Virus record (IMG/VR): IMGVR_UViG_3300009164_000251
Location: 1-29,624 of that record
Origin: a virus
Length of the DNA: 29,624 bases
Reading direction: 5' to 3' (one strand)
Part shown: in pieces, positions 1 to 6,748 of the stretch
Layout: each line of letters opens with the position of its first letter
Position numbering within the stretch: the first letter of the stretch is position 1
The notes under the pieces: generated by a model
Seen by the model: only the letters and a program-made list of their open reading frames with translations
Told to the model about the DNA's origin: nothing
The model's database searches: none
Program-made: the position numbers and the translations under genes

Positions 1-123
1 AACTACATAAATCTTACCTTGTTCTCCCGTTACGGGTAACGCTCCGAAAGTAGCAACCTCTATTATATCGTCTACAAAGCTAGGTAATTGACTAGAAGGT
101 ACTAAGCCTCCTACTAAATCAGC
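1..123. repeat. Terminal direct repeat, left copy (circular closure)
   Basis: These 123 bases are identical to 29502-29624. The tail-fibre reading frame is open through both copies and joins in frame when the repeat is collapsed, so the repeat is most simply the overlap of a circular assembly (29,501 bp). A short physical terminal repeat or a permuted, terminally redundant genome would look the same. Confidence 0.95.
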
Positions 124-369
124 TTTTACATTTAAAACGTTTTGTAAGTCGGTTTGATTAGATAATGTTCCTGTAATTTGCCCCCAATTAACCCCGAAGT
201 TTCCTACTAAAGAATTGATATTAATTTCTACAACGCTAGGAGTTACGTTAAGAACTATGTCCTCACGGTTATCTATAATATTGACATCTATTACATCATC
301 TGCACCTTGTGAAGTAATCTGTATTAAATTAGTTGTTTCGGTAACTATGATGTCTACAATATCTTCCAT
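1..369 (-). CDS. Tail fibre protein, N-terminal part (gene crosses the circle junction)
   Basis: This is the first 123 codons of the tail-fibre gene, starting at the ATG at 369-367 (protein start MEDIVDIIV), 3 nt after the stop of the BppU-like gene. The frame is open to base 1 and continues without a shift at 29501, giving a 1,052-residue protein that ends at 26712. The N-terminal part is rich in beta-prone residues and contains a WGQITGTLSNQTDLQN motif that recurs about 85 residues later as WGAITGTLSSQVDLQN. Such repeats are usual in trimeric fibre shafts. The N-terminal end should attach to the tail or baseplate, because the C-terminal end carries the chaperone domain. Annotating only the part starting at 29180 would lose about 230 residues. 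Confidence 0.9.
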   Translation of the reverse strand, partial: MEDIVDIIVTETTNLIQITSQGADDVIDVNIIDNREDIVLNVTPSVVEININSLVGNFGVNWGQITGTLSNQTDLQNVLNVKADLVGGLVPSSQLPSFVDDIIEVATFGALPVTGEQGKIYVV

Positions 370-372
370 TTC

Positions 373-711
373 TTAGCGTGTTACTTCTGGTGTTACATTA
401 AATCCCCCTTTTACGTATGTCTTTACTTCGCCACTAGCTAAAGTAAATTGAATATCGTAAACGTAATTGTAAACTTCAATGTCGATTATTTGAGCGTTAA
501 TTTTGAATAAACCCGAAGCTGCGGTCGTGATTGTGATACCAGCCGAGCCTACGGAAGTAAAAGAAAGAATAGCACTTGTATCGCTATAATTCTTTCTAAG
601 TTGCATTCTAATAGTCGCACCCGTTAGGTTTATTGCCGTTCCGTTCTTTTTGACTTCAAAGGCTACCTCGTTAAAAGTATCGCCTTTTGTATGCGTGAAA
701 TTAAGAGCCAT
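373..711 (-). CDS. BppU-like baseplate/fibre-associated protein (112 aa)
   Basis: A small all-beta protein. An N-terminal strand region with the phrase INLTGATIRMQLRK (about residues 27-40) is followed by a C-terminal block in which YDIQFTLASG leads to a V-x-T...GGFNVTPEVTR ending. That layout is typical of the N-terminal domain of BppU-family upper baseplate proteins and related domains placed next to fibres in many phages (from family knowledge). It lies directly upstream of the tail fibre, with 3 nt between stop and ATG, so it may be the adaptor that links fibre to tail. It is far shorter than lactococcal BppU and seems to be this domain alone. The function is inferred from fold resemblance and position. 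Confidence 0.6.
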   Translation of the reverse strand: MALNFTHTKGDTFNEVAFEVKKNGTAINLTGATIRMQLRKNYSDTSAILSFTSVGSAGITITTAASGLFKINAQIIDIEVYNYVYDIQFTLASGEVKTYVKGGFNVTPEVTR

Positions 712-764
712 TTTCTATTTTGTTAAGGTAAACCTTTAGTTTTTTAATATTTGCCTTTTTAGGC

Positions 765-1265
765 TTATAAGTACCAGCCATTGAAGTCAGCTTTTTTGTC
801 GGGGAACATATCTGCATTTGAGTTCGTGTTATATTCTGGATAAGAAGACTGGTTAAAAGACATATAATCTACAAATCTACGAGTGTAGTGTTCAGCTATT
901 GAGCGTTCCTTTTCTACCAAGTAATCTACTTCGGCTTTATCTACGTTAGAGCTATTCTCGCTATTGTGCTTAAATACTCCTTTGTTAGCTATCGTGTAAG
1001 CTGCAAACGGTAAGAACTCAACCATAGACCAATGGATAACCATAGGCTTAATATACACGTTTAAAAGCATCGTGTAAGGGTTAGTTAAGTTAGCTGCTAC
1101 AATACCATCGTTAATCTTGTTAAATAGCTTAGTTCCTAGATAGCCTTGAATATGCGTATCTTGAGCAACCTTTACCCATTGAATAAATTTATCGACATCA
1201 AGGTTACCGCTAATAGCAGTAAATTTAACGATATCATCACGACTTACAAATAATGCTTGTGCCAT
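765..1265 (-). CDS. Head-tail connector-like protein (DUF6712-type, 166 aa)
   Basis: The N-terminal half (FVSRDDIVKFTAISGNLDVDK..., then TKLFNKI) resembles the DUF6712 family found in Bacteroidetes phages, which by size, helical character and position resembles gp6/gp15-type head-tail connectors. Helices dominate residues 1-125, and the C-terminal 35 residues are polar and Asn/Ser-rich. It follows the portal gene once the inserted HNH gene is ignored, the usual place for an adaptor that docks under the portal. Its start codon lies within the last 22 bp of the HNH gene, so translation may be coupled to it. The family assignment is by memory of the sequence pattern. Confidence 0.65.
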   Translation of the reverse strand: MAQALFVSRDDIVKFTAISGNLDVDKFIQWVKVAQDTHIQGYLGTKLFNKINDGIVAANLTNPYTMLLNVYIKPMVIHWSMVEFLPFAAYTIANKGVFKHNSENSSNVDKAEVDYLVEKERSIAEHYTRRFVDYMSFNQSSYPEYNTNSNADMFPDKKADFNGWYL

Positions 1266-1762
1266 AAGTGCTTATATGCTAATTTGTTCTTTATTCTCCA
1301 TACTATTGTACTATTAATACTATATTGTATTCCTAATTTTCTATTTGACAATTTAGAGTTATAAATATCTAACGCTTCATTATCTTTTAACTTTGTTTTT
1401 ATTAACCTTAATTTAACTGCGTGTATGTTGTTTTCACTACTTGTACACCATTCTAAATTTTCGGCTCTATTATCGGTTTTAAGACCATTAATATGATTAA
1501 CTAATACGTTTGTACTATTATTAATAATAAACGCTTCAGCGACCAATCTATGTACCCTAAAATGGAATATATTTCCATCTTGTTTTAGAGTACATCTAAA
1601 ATAACCATCTTTGCCTAACCTAACTTTTTTAGGTTGCCCTTTGTACTTTCTTGTAAAACCTTCTACATAATGTTTTACAATTCTATCTACACTTCTTAAA
1701 TTACCTAGATTTGAAATTTCATATTGAGCTTCAAATCCTTTAATCTGTTTCCACATTTCCAT
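1244..1762 (-). CDS. HNH homing endonuclease with NUMOD4 domain (172 aa)
   Basis: The N-terminal NUMOD4 motif (W4...YEISNLGNLRS, residues 1-60) is followed by the HNH core: VHRLVAEAF at 70-78, then VNHINGLKTDN and AENLEWCT (88-107), with H90, N98 and N102 as the probable metal and catalytic residues. The C-terminal 138-168 (NRKLGIQYSINSTIVWRI...) looks like a helix-turn-helix DNA-binding repeat. These free-standing nucleases nick a target in related genomes that lack the gene and spread by repair. It sits between portal and connector, overlaps the connector start by 22 bp and has its own promoter-like sequence, so it looks like a selfish insertion rather than a structural gene. All key residues are present. 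Confidence 0.93.
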   Translation of the reverse strand: MEMWKQIKGFEAQYEISNLGNLRSVDRIVKHYVEGFTRKYKGQPKKVRLGKDGYFRCTLKQDGNIFHFRVHRLVAEAFIINNSTNVLVNHINGLKTDNRAENLEWCTSSENNIHAVKLRLIKTKLKDNEALDIYNSKLSNRKLGIQYSINSTIVWRIKNKLAYKHLWHKHYL

Positions 1763-1777
1763 ATTTGCTTTTTTTTA

Positions 1778-1808
1778 CAAATATAACTAATATGGTTACA
1801 CTATGCAA
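1778..1808 (-). promoter_or_regulatory. Bacteroidetes-type promoter for the HNH gene
   Basis: On the minus strand a TTG (1808-1806) and a perfect TATATTTG (1785-1778) are separated by 20 nt. This fits the Bacteroidetes -33 TTTG/TTG and -7 TAnnTTTG pattern. Transcription would start near 1772, about 10 nt before the HNH ATG. The promoter lies in the 58-bp gap after the portal stop. Confidence 0.6.
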
Positions 1809-1820
1809 CTACCTTTGTAA

Positions 1821-3560
1821 TTACATATCGTGAGGCGCAATGTACGCTCTCTTATCTACCGTTGGTAATATTTCGCCAGCCTTTCTAGCTTGTGCTGGAG
1901 TAATTTCTACCGCTCCTTTTTTGCGTGGGTCTGTAAAACGCTTATAGGTTTCTCTAGTCCAAAAGTGTTTACACGTTCCAAAGTTATAAGCATCGCTTAA
2001 TTTACCGCCACCTTTCCAAAGAAAAATATCATAAGGAGCATCAGGGTTAGGGCTCATACCAAAACCTGGATTTACGTTCTTATCGCTCATTTTATCTATA
2101 TCTTCTTTACGATATAGTTTATTCATTTGCATCATTTTTTTACAAAAATCACGTTGTGGATTTGAGTTACCGCTATAACGATAGCGACTAGCAAACAACT
2201 TACCATCCAAAGAAGATTTTAAATCTGGTCTAGCCACCCCAGTGGACACGCTTGCAAATTCCAAAATCTTAGATAATACCGATTTTTTAGGATTGTTTAA
2301 TAATTCTAATTCAGCATCTAACTTTTGTTCTTCTTCTAAACTTTCAACTACACGAGAATCAACTAACTCCCATTCGTTTGGGTCTAACTCTTCTCCAAAT
2401 GATTCTAGCTCATCTAAATGAGATGATAATTTTACACCTGTTTCTTCTTCAATTGCCGCCGCATCCATTACTGGGTTCTGGTCAATAAACTCTAAAGGTT
2501 GCAAAGTCTTAAAGTAAAGATTTAAGCTAATAGAATTGTAAGCTAAAATTTTATCTATAGCATCTAAAACCGTACCTTGCTTAGGTCGGATAGTCATATT
2601 ATCAAATAGAATAGAAGCGTTCTTTAACTCATCAGCATTAGAACTAAATCCGTTGCTAGAAGGAATACCAAAAAGTAAACCACTTGTTACGCTATGTCCT
2701 AATAAAATTTTACCTCTAGATTCTTCACTCAAATAAGTATAGTGAGCTGGAGCATCATTTAAAGGTACATTGTCAATAGTAGTTTTCTTAGTCTCATCGC
2801 TATTAAAAGATACTACAATCTTAGCACCGCTTGCACCTGTTAATTTACGCTTAACATCCGCAGCTTGTAAAGACATTTTCTCTTCGTCAGGTACTCCGTT
2901 ATTAAAGTTAATAACCGAAGTGGGAGAAAATCCGTTTTGTACATCGTTAATTAAGTAGTCCGCTATCTCTTCTTCTAATTGAGTATATGGTAAAGCACCG
3001 ATATAATCTACGTTAGAATAGTATTTTTGTCCTACGCTATAATCACGAACGCTAAGAATCTCTAGCGTTTTATCGCCATAACCAAAAGCTCCAATACGTT
3101 TAGGAGGGAAGTTTTTTACATCTGCCCAATTATCGGAATAATAATAACCAGTAATTTCTCCGTACTCATTACACTTTTCCGCTCTAATTAATTGAGCTGG
3201 TGCGTGTTCGATTCTTACAATAGCGTTTTTTGCCTTGTTGTAAATTACTTGGAAGTATCCTTGACCTAAAAGCTTATAGTCCGTAATTACGCACTTTAAG
3301 ACATCGGGTCTAAATAACATTTTCATTTGAGCGTACTCGTTCGGCTTCTTATTTGAATCCGTAGCATCTAATCCACGACCATAGATTAATTTAACAATAG
3401 AATTAATAATCGAGTTATTTGTAGTCGAGTTATTATATCGCTTAATTAAATACTGAAAATAGTCATTGTCATCGCCAAAAGTAACCCAAGCTTCCCTGTT
3501 AGATTCTACGGATTGCGGTGGCTTATGAGATTCAAAATTAAAAACGTGAACGTTACTCAT
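1821..3560 (-). CDS. Portal protein with C-terminal MuF-like extension (579 aa)
   Basis: Residues 1 to about 385 have the composition and landmarks of a Bacteroidetes-phage portal: a long conserved N-terminal half (IIYGRGL-type motif IVKLIYGRGLD near 55-65, TDYKLLGQGYFQV near 92-105) and a region with LLFGIPSSNGFSSNADELKNA before the clip and stem helices. The portal forms the dodecameric ring at the capsid vertex through which TerL pumps DNA. An acidic linker (about 385-430) leads to a separate domain from about 455 to 545 with MNKLYRKEDIDKMS, the PGFG...PYDIFLWKGGG segment and CKHFWTRETYKR. That domain recalls the C-terminal part of MuF/minor head proteins, so the two functions seem fused here. 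Its start overlaps the stop of the preceding 108-aa gene by 8 bp. Confidence 0.85.
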   Translation of the reverse strand: MSNVHVFNFESHKPPQSVESNREAWVTFGDDNDYFQYLIKRYNNSTTNNSIINSIVKLIYGRGLDATDSNKKPNEYAQMKMLFRPDVLKCVITDYKLLGQGYFQVIYNKAKNAIVRIEHAPAQLIRAEKCNEYGEITGYYYSDNWADVKNFPPKRIGAFGYGDKTLEILSVRDYSVGQKYYSNVDYIGALPYTQLEEEIADYLINDVQNGFSPTSVINFNNGVPDEEKMSLQAADVKRKLTGASGAKIVVSFNSDETKKTTIDNVPLNDAPAHYTYLSEESRGKILLGHSVTSGLLFGIPSSNGFSSNADELKNASILFDNMTIRPKQGTVLDAIDKILAYNSISLNLYFKTLQPLEFIDQNPVMDAAAIEEETGVKLSSHLDELESFGEELDPNEWELVDSRVVESLEEEQKLDAELELLNNPKKSVLSKILEFASVSTGVARPDLKSSLDGKLFASRYRYSGNSNPQRDFCKKMMQMNKLYRKEDIDKMSDKNVNPGFGMSPNPDAPYDIFLWKGGGKLSDAYNFGTCKHFWTRETYKRFTDPRKKGAVEITPAQARKAGEILPTVDKRAYIAPHDM

Positions 3561-3879
3561 AGAATATTATGTTTTGTTCGTTTTGAACATACTCGCCTGT
3601 ATTGACTGAGTAAGTCCCGATTGTTTGGTTAGTACAAAAAACCTTATCACGATAGATTAATTCGTTATTTTGTTGAATAACCATCGTATAAAAATGCCCT
3701 TCTTTTAAAGCTAAAATCTTTGAGAAAGTTAAGTAGTAAGAAACTTGAGTACAAGTAATTGAATACTCGGTAGTAACGTTAGTTGTTTCGTTAGTTAAAA
3801 ATAGCCTATTGCCCGCATTTCTACGAGTAGGTACAAATTGCACCGTTTGAGCCGTACCGATTTCTTTTAAAACTATCAT
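3553..3879 (-). CDS. Small structural protein of unknown role (108 aa)
   Basis: I do not recognise a named family. The protein is rich in beta-prone residues, with alternating hydrophobic stretches such as YSITCTQVSYYLTFSKIL (residues 40-57) and a YTMVIQQNNELIYRDKVF strand-turn-strand (64-81). It has no signal peptide or membrane segment. It lies between the tail-tube candidate and the portal and overlaps the portal start by 8 bp, so it is most likely a head-tail joining or neck component. An AACGTTTATA element lies 5 nt before its start codon. That it is a real gene is well supported by length, packing and overlap; the function is a guess from position. Confidence 0.75.
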   Translation of the reverse strand: MIVLKEIGTAQTVQFVPTRRNAGNRLFLTNETTNVTTEYSITCTQVSYYLTFSKILALKEGHFYTMVIQQNNELIYRDKVFCTNQTIGTYSVNTGEYVQNEQNIIFYE

Positions 3880-3884
3880 TATAG

Positions 3885-3894
3885 TATAAACGTT
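3885..3894 (-). promoter_or_regulatory. AACGTTTATA element, copy 1
   Basis: The minus strand reads AACGTTTATA, ending 5 nt before the ATG of the 108-aa structural gene. The same 10-mer precedes the starts at 7316 and 14209 at nearly the same spacing. Its role (phage promoter element, operator or mRNA start-site signal) is unknown. Confidence 0.4.
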
Positions 3895-3920
3895 TTTTAA
3901 TATGTTTTGTTTCTAAAACG

Positions 3921-3946
3921 AAAAAGGGTAGGACATCAGCCTACCC
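3921..3946 (-). terminator. Intrinsic terminator after the tail-tube candidate gene
   Basis: The minus strand forms GGGTAGG (3946-3940), a 7-nt loop and CCTACCC (3932-3926), a perfect 7-bp GC-rich stem, followed by TTTTT (3925-3921). It lies 28 bp after the stop at 3974 and before the start at 3879, so it should separate the capsid/tail-tube transcripts from the portal segment or reduce read-through. Confidence 0.85.
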
Positions 3947-3973
3947 AGTTTCAAACTCAAACAACAAAACTAA

Positions 3974-4501
3974 TTAAGAACCTGAAGTTACGGTAAAGCC
4001 CGCAGCCGTTAAGGTAGTCGTTAAGAAGTTAGCTGGAACTTGCTCTTGTCCGCTAAGAACTAAAGTGTATCCGCTTAAATCTCCCATTGCAGCACCAGTT
4101 ACGATAGTACCGCCAGATACTTCCATACCGTTCTTTAAACCGCAATAGAATAAATTTCCATTGTTATCTTCTACGATAACTTGAGGACGAGTATAAGCCA
4201 AAAGCTTAATTTGCTTATGATCTACAATCGATAACTTTTTTAACGTTAAGTTTAAAGTTTGCTCGAAAAACGTAGTTCCGTTTTCACGAGATGAGTTAAT
4301 AGTTTGCTCGAAAGAACTATTACCTTTTAAGTCGTACTTAAATGCTATTGGAGTACCAGCAACCGCAGAGATTGCATCGGTATTTGTAGCATCGTAAGTA
4401 ACTCCAGTTGCATCGCCCTCGTTTACAAAGTACACGGATTTTAATCCTCCCGTACTTGTTTTGCAAGGCTCAATTCTTCCTAAAGAAATATCACAAGGCA
4501 T
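3974..4501 (-). CDS. Putative major tail tube protein (175 aa)
   Basis: The protein begins MPCDISLGRIEPCKTSTGG and has the all-beta, Thr/Gly/Ser-rich make-up of a tail tube subunit. Landmarks are LKKLSIVDHKQIKLL (about residues 88-102), a long strand pair with NNGNLFYCGLKNGMEVSGG (about 114-132) and a Gly/Ala/Thr-rich C-terminus. Tail tube subunits stack as hexamer rings around the tape measure. I chose the ATG at 4501: an in-frame ATG at 4534 would add 11 residues, but its codon falls inside the terminator hairpin that follows the capsid gene. A terminator also follows this gene, so it and the capsid gene are each bounded by hairpins, as expected of the two most abundant virion proteins. The family call rests on fold-like features and position. 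Confidence 0.6.
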   Translation of the reverse strand: MPCDISLGRIEPCKTSTGGLKSVYFVNEGDATGVTYDATNTDAISAVAGTPIAFKYDLKGNSSFEQTINSSRENGTTFFEQTLNLTLKKLSIVDHKQIKLLAYTRPQVIVEDNNGNLFYCGLKNGMEVSGGTIVTGAAMGDLSGYTLVLSGQEQVPANFLTTTLTAAGFTVTSGS

Positions 4502-4522
4502 ATTGATTAATTTAAAATGTTG

Positions 4523-4552
4523 AAAAATAAGCACCCCGAATTAACGAGGTGC
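4523..4552 (-). terminator. Terminator or attenuator after the major capsid gene
   Basis: The minus strand forms GCACCTCG (4552-4545), a 6-nt loop and CGGGGTGC (4538-4531), an 8-bp stem with one G-T pair, then TTATTTTT (4530-4523). It starts 13 nt after the capsid stop. Some read-through is needed if the tail-tube candidate has no promoter of its own. Confidence 0.75.
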
Positions 4553-4564
4553 TCTTAATTGCTA

Positions 4565-5524
4565 TTAGTTAGCCGAGTTAGTGATACCGTAAGTAACGAT
4601 ATCTTCAACAGCACCGTATTGAACGCCAGCAGTCATTCTCATAACTACTCTGACATTCTCACTGCCATCTACATCTGCCATATCAATAACCTTAACGGAA
4701 GAAGAATCCATATCAGCTAGAACACCAGTACCGAAGTATAAGTTATCCTTGATAGTAGCGATTGCTTTGTTAGAAGCTAAACCGTTTGCTACGAAGATTT
4801 TAACACCATCGAAAGAAAGAGAACCATTGTTATACCATTGAGTTCCCATTGCGTTAGAACCGTTAGCTCCTAAACCTGATGCACCAAAACCACCTAAAGC
4901 ACGAACATAAGCACGAGCGATATTTTGAGATACATAAAGGTAAAGACCATCGTTTCCGTAAAGAGCTGCAGGGATCGCATCAACAATCTTGCCTAATTCC
5001 GCAACTACGTTAGCTGCAGTTACAGTAGTTCCAGCAACCTCATTGGCTGCAGGTAAAGAAGCATCCGTAGTTAATAAAGTAACGAAACCATCGAACTCGC
5101 CAGCGTTAGCAGTAACACCAGACCAAATGTTAGTCTCATTCTTGGCAGCAACTTTAGAAGCTACGTGAGCTACTAAGAAATCAGCGAAAGAAGTTGGAAG
5201 AACATCAAATGCTGAATAACCTTGTTGAGCTGATAACCAGTCCGAATGAAAGTCTTTTTTGCATAATTGTAAATTTACTTGAAATTCCTCTGGAGTTAAA
5301 ACACGCTCCGTTAAAGTAACCGTAGAAGTTGCATCAAAATCACAAGAAGCATTTTTTAAGATTGCATCCGTAGAGATTTTCTTGATAACTTCTTTGTACT
5401 TGATACCTGGTTTAACCATAATTCCACCAGCGTCGATAGTTGGGGAAGACAAAAGAGCTGCAGAGATAATTTGATTCTTAAACTCGCCTGCATAAGTAGT
5501 TGTAATACTGGTCGTAGTAGCCAT
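4565..5524 (-). CDS. Major capsid protein, HK97-fold type (319 aa)
   Basis: The length, N-terminal flexible segment (MATTTSITTTYAGEFKNQII), central region with helix and strand alternation, and C-terminal strands (NVRVVMRMTAGVQYG near 288-302) fit HK97-fold capsid proteins of Bacteroidetes siphoviruses. Gly/Ala/Asn-rich stretches such as GGFGASGLGANGSNAMG (about 213-229) look like an exposed loop. The gene follows a protease and a coiled-coil scaffold-like gene, the usual head-assembly order, and is directly followed by a terminator, which fits a highly expressed virion protein. No obvious N-terminal scaffold domain is fused to it, so scaffolding probably comes from the upstream 197-aa product. 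Confidence 0.85.
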   Translation of the reverse strand: MATTTSITTTYAGEFKNQIISAALLSSPTIDAGGIMVKPGIKYKEVIKKISTDAILKNASCDFDATSTVTLTERVLTPEEFQVNLQLCKKDFHSDWLSAQQGYSAFDVLPTSFADFLVAHVASKVAAKNETNIWSGVTANAGEFDGFVTLLTTDASLPAANEVAGTTVTAANVVAELGKIVDAIPAALYGNDGLYLYVSQNIARAYVRALGGFGASGLGANGSNAMGTQWYNNGSLSFDGVKIFVANGLASNKAIATIKDNLYFGTGVLADMDSSSVKVIDMADVDGSENVRVVMRMTAGVQYGAVEDIVTYGITNSAN

Positions 5525-5546
5525 TTTTTTTAAATTTGTTTGTTAA

Positions 5547-6140
5547 TTATTTTGAAAAAATTCTGTTAAATACTGAGTCTTCAATAGAAGACACTTTGTT
5601 TTTTGAAATTCTAAATTGCTTTGGAGCGATTCCCGCTTCTGGATTGTGTGCCAAAGGTTGAGCACCTTCTTCAATAGAAGACATTTCAACTTTTAACGAT
5701 TCGTTTTCCGCTTTTAAAGCTTCGTTTTCTTCTTTGATAGATGAGAACTCTTGACGTAATTTCTCGATCTCAGCAAAGAAAGTTTCTTTAGAAACCGATT
5801 CCACAATACGTTTAGCCTTTGGAGCTTCTTCCGACATCTCTGGAGCTACAACTTCCGCTGGTGCTTCCTCAATCATTGGAGCTTCTTCCTCAACCTCTTC
5901 TGGAGCAATCGAAGCGATAATACCTTCAACCGCTACAACTAAAATGTTTCCATCTTCAAGCTTGTACTCGCCTACGGGCATAGGTACAATTCCATCAGCC
6001 GTTACAATTCCTACCGAGAAATCAGGTGCAAACTCTTCCGCTTCGATAACGGTAATTCCGTCTTCTAACTTCATTTGCGCAAGCTTAATCTCCATAGAAA
6101 GAACTGCCTTAATCTTGTTTAATTTGTTCTTGTATTCCAT
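5547..6140 (-). CDS. Coiled-coil scaffold-like head protein (197 aa)
   Basis: Three parts are visible. Residues 1-75 have short beta-turn repeats (KLEDGITVIEAEEF, then EYKLEDGNILVVAVEG). A very acidic Glu/Ala/Pro segment follows at about 78-110. From about 118 to 158 there is a regular heptad coiled coil (IEKLRQEFSSIKEENEALKA and onward). A short basic tail ends the protein. A coiled coil just upstream of the capsid gene, in a genome with a prohead protease, is the classical scaffold arrangement, and the basic tail could bind the capsid shell. The turn repeats at the N-terminus are not typical of lambda-type scaffolds, so a decoration or capsid-stabilising role remains possible. Confidence 0.6.
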   Translation of the reverse strand: MEYKNKLNKIKAVLSMEIKLAQMKLEDGITVIEAEEFAPDFSVGIVTADGIVPMPVGEYKLEDGNILVVAVEGIIASIAPEEVEEEAPMIEEAPAEVVAPEMSEEAPKAKRIVESVSKETFFAEIEKLRQEFSSIKEENEALKAENESLKVEMSSIEEGAQPLAHNPEAGIAPKQFRISKNKVSSIEDSVFNRIFSK

Positions 6141-6159
6141 ATATTTATTTAATTAATTA

Positions 6160-6552
6160 CTAAATTTTTGTATAAAGCTTTCTAAACTTTACCGATAAAT
6201 CTTTTAAGCGTGTTACTAAATCAGCTGCAGGCTTAAATCCGTCAATACCTTGAGCAGATTTTTCATCTCCACCAATTGCGCTAATTGCATCCATTATAGC
6301 TACTAAATCTCCCTCAGAAGAATTAGCTCCCGCTAATACTTGGTCTAAAACACCTTGAAAGGTTGCGTACTCTTTTCTATAAGAACTATCTGCTGCACCC
6401 ATTTTTAAAGAAGCCTTTGCAAGCAAATCGTCTATTTTTTTAATCTCGCTTAATATTTGAGAAGGTTTTTTAGCAAACTCGTACTTTTGAGATGCTAATT
6501 CTGTTTTTGGGTTTGAGAATAATTTCTCAAATACTTTTTTGTCTGTATTCAT
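6160..6552 (-). CDS. Unknown head-module protein (130 aa)
   Basis: A mostly helical soluble protein with no signal peptide or membrane segment. Residues 30-60 (SQILSEIKKIDDLLAKASLK...) and 108-130 (ADLVTRLKDLSVKFRKLYTK) are amphipathic helices, the latter strongly basic. A Gly/Ser/Asp-rich stretch lies between. I do not recognise a family. It is encoded between the small Cys-rich protein and the scaffold-like protein, with gaps of 13 and 19 bp, so it belongs to the head-assembly group. It could be a scaffold partner or an internal head protein; nothing in the sequence decides this. Confidence 0.7.
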   Translation of the reverse strand: MNTDKKVFEKLFSNPKTELASQKYEFAKKPSQILSEIKKIDDLLAKASLKMGAADSSYRKEYATFQGVLDQVLAGANSSEGDLVAIMDAISAIGGDEKSAQGIDGFKPAADLVTRLKDLSVKFRKLYTKI

Positions 6553-6565
6553 TATATATTTATAT

Positions 6566-6748
6566 TTAGTTTACACTTACAATAACTCTCGGAGTATTTG
6601 TATTTACGACCGTTGAAGCAACTTGACCAACTAAAGCCCCGATCCCTTGATTAATTAACTCCCCCTTACAACAATCTTTTGAGTAAGTTCCGTCTTGACA
6701 AAGACAAGCTCTAGACGAATCCTGAGGACTATTATTCTTATTTGCCAT
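6566..6748 (-). CDS. Small Cys-rich head-module protein (60 aa)
   Basis: Residues 14-28 carry a compact cysteine cluster, ACLCQDGTYSKDCCKG (C-x-C...CC), followed by INQGIGALVGQVAST, a Gly/Ala-rich helix, and a beta-prone tail. Four cysteines in 13 residues could bind a metal or form disulphides. I have a memory of similar short proteins next to prohead proteases in Bacteroidetes phages but know no function. It overlaps the protease stop by 11 bp, which supports translation coupling and that it is a real gene despite its size. Confidence 0.7.
   Translation of the reverse strand: MANKNNSPQDSSRACLCQDGTYSKDCCKGELINQGIGALVGQVASTVVNTNTPRVIVSVN

Noticed and set aside
2770-2958. Plus-strand open frames of 60-120 codons inside the portal, protease, tape-measure and other genes
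   Set aside because: They are antisense shadows of strong minus-strand genes, show no family features, lack promoters and would be the only plus-strand genes in the genome.
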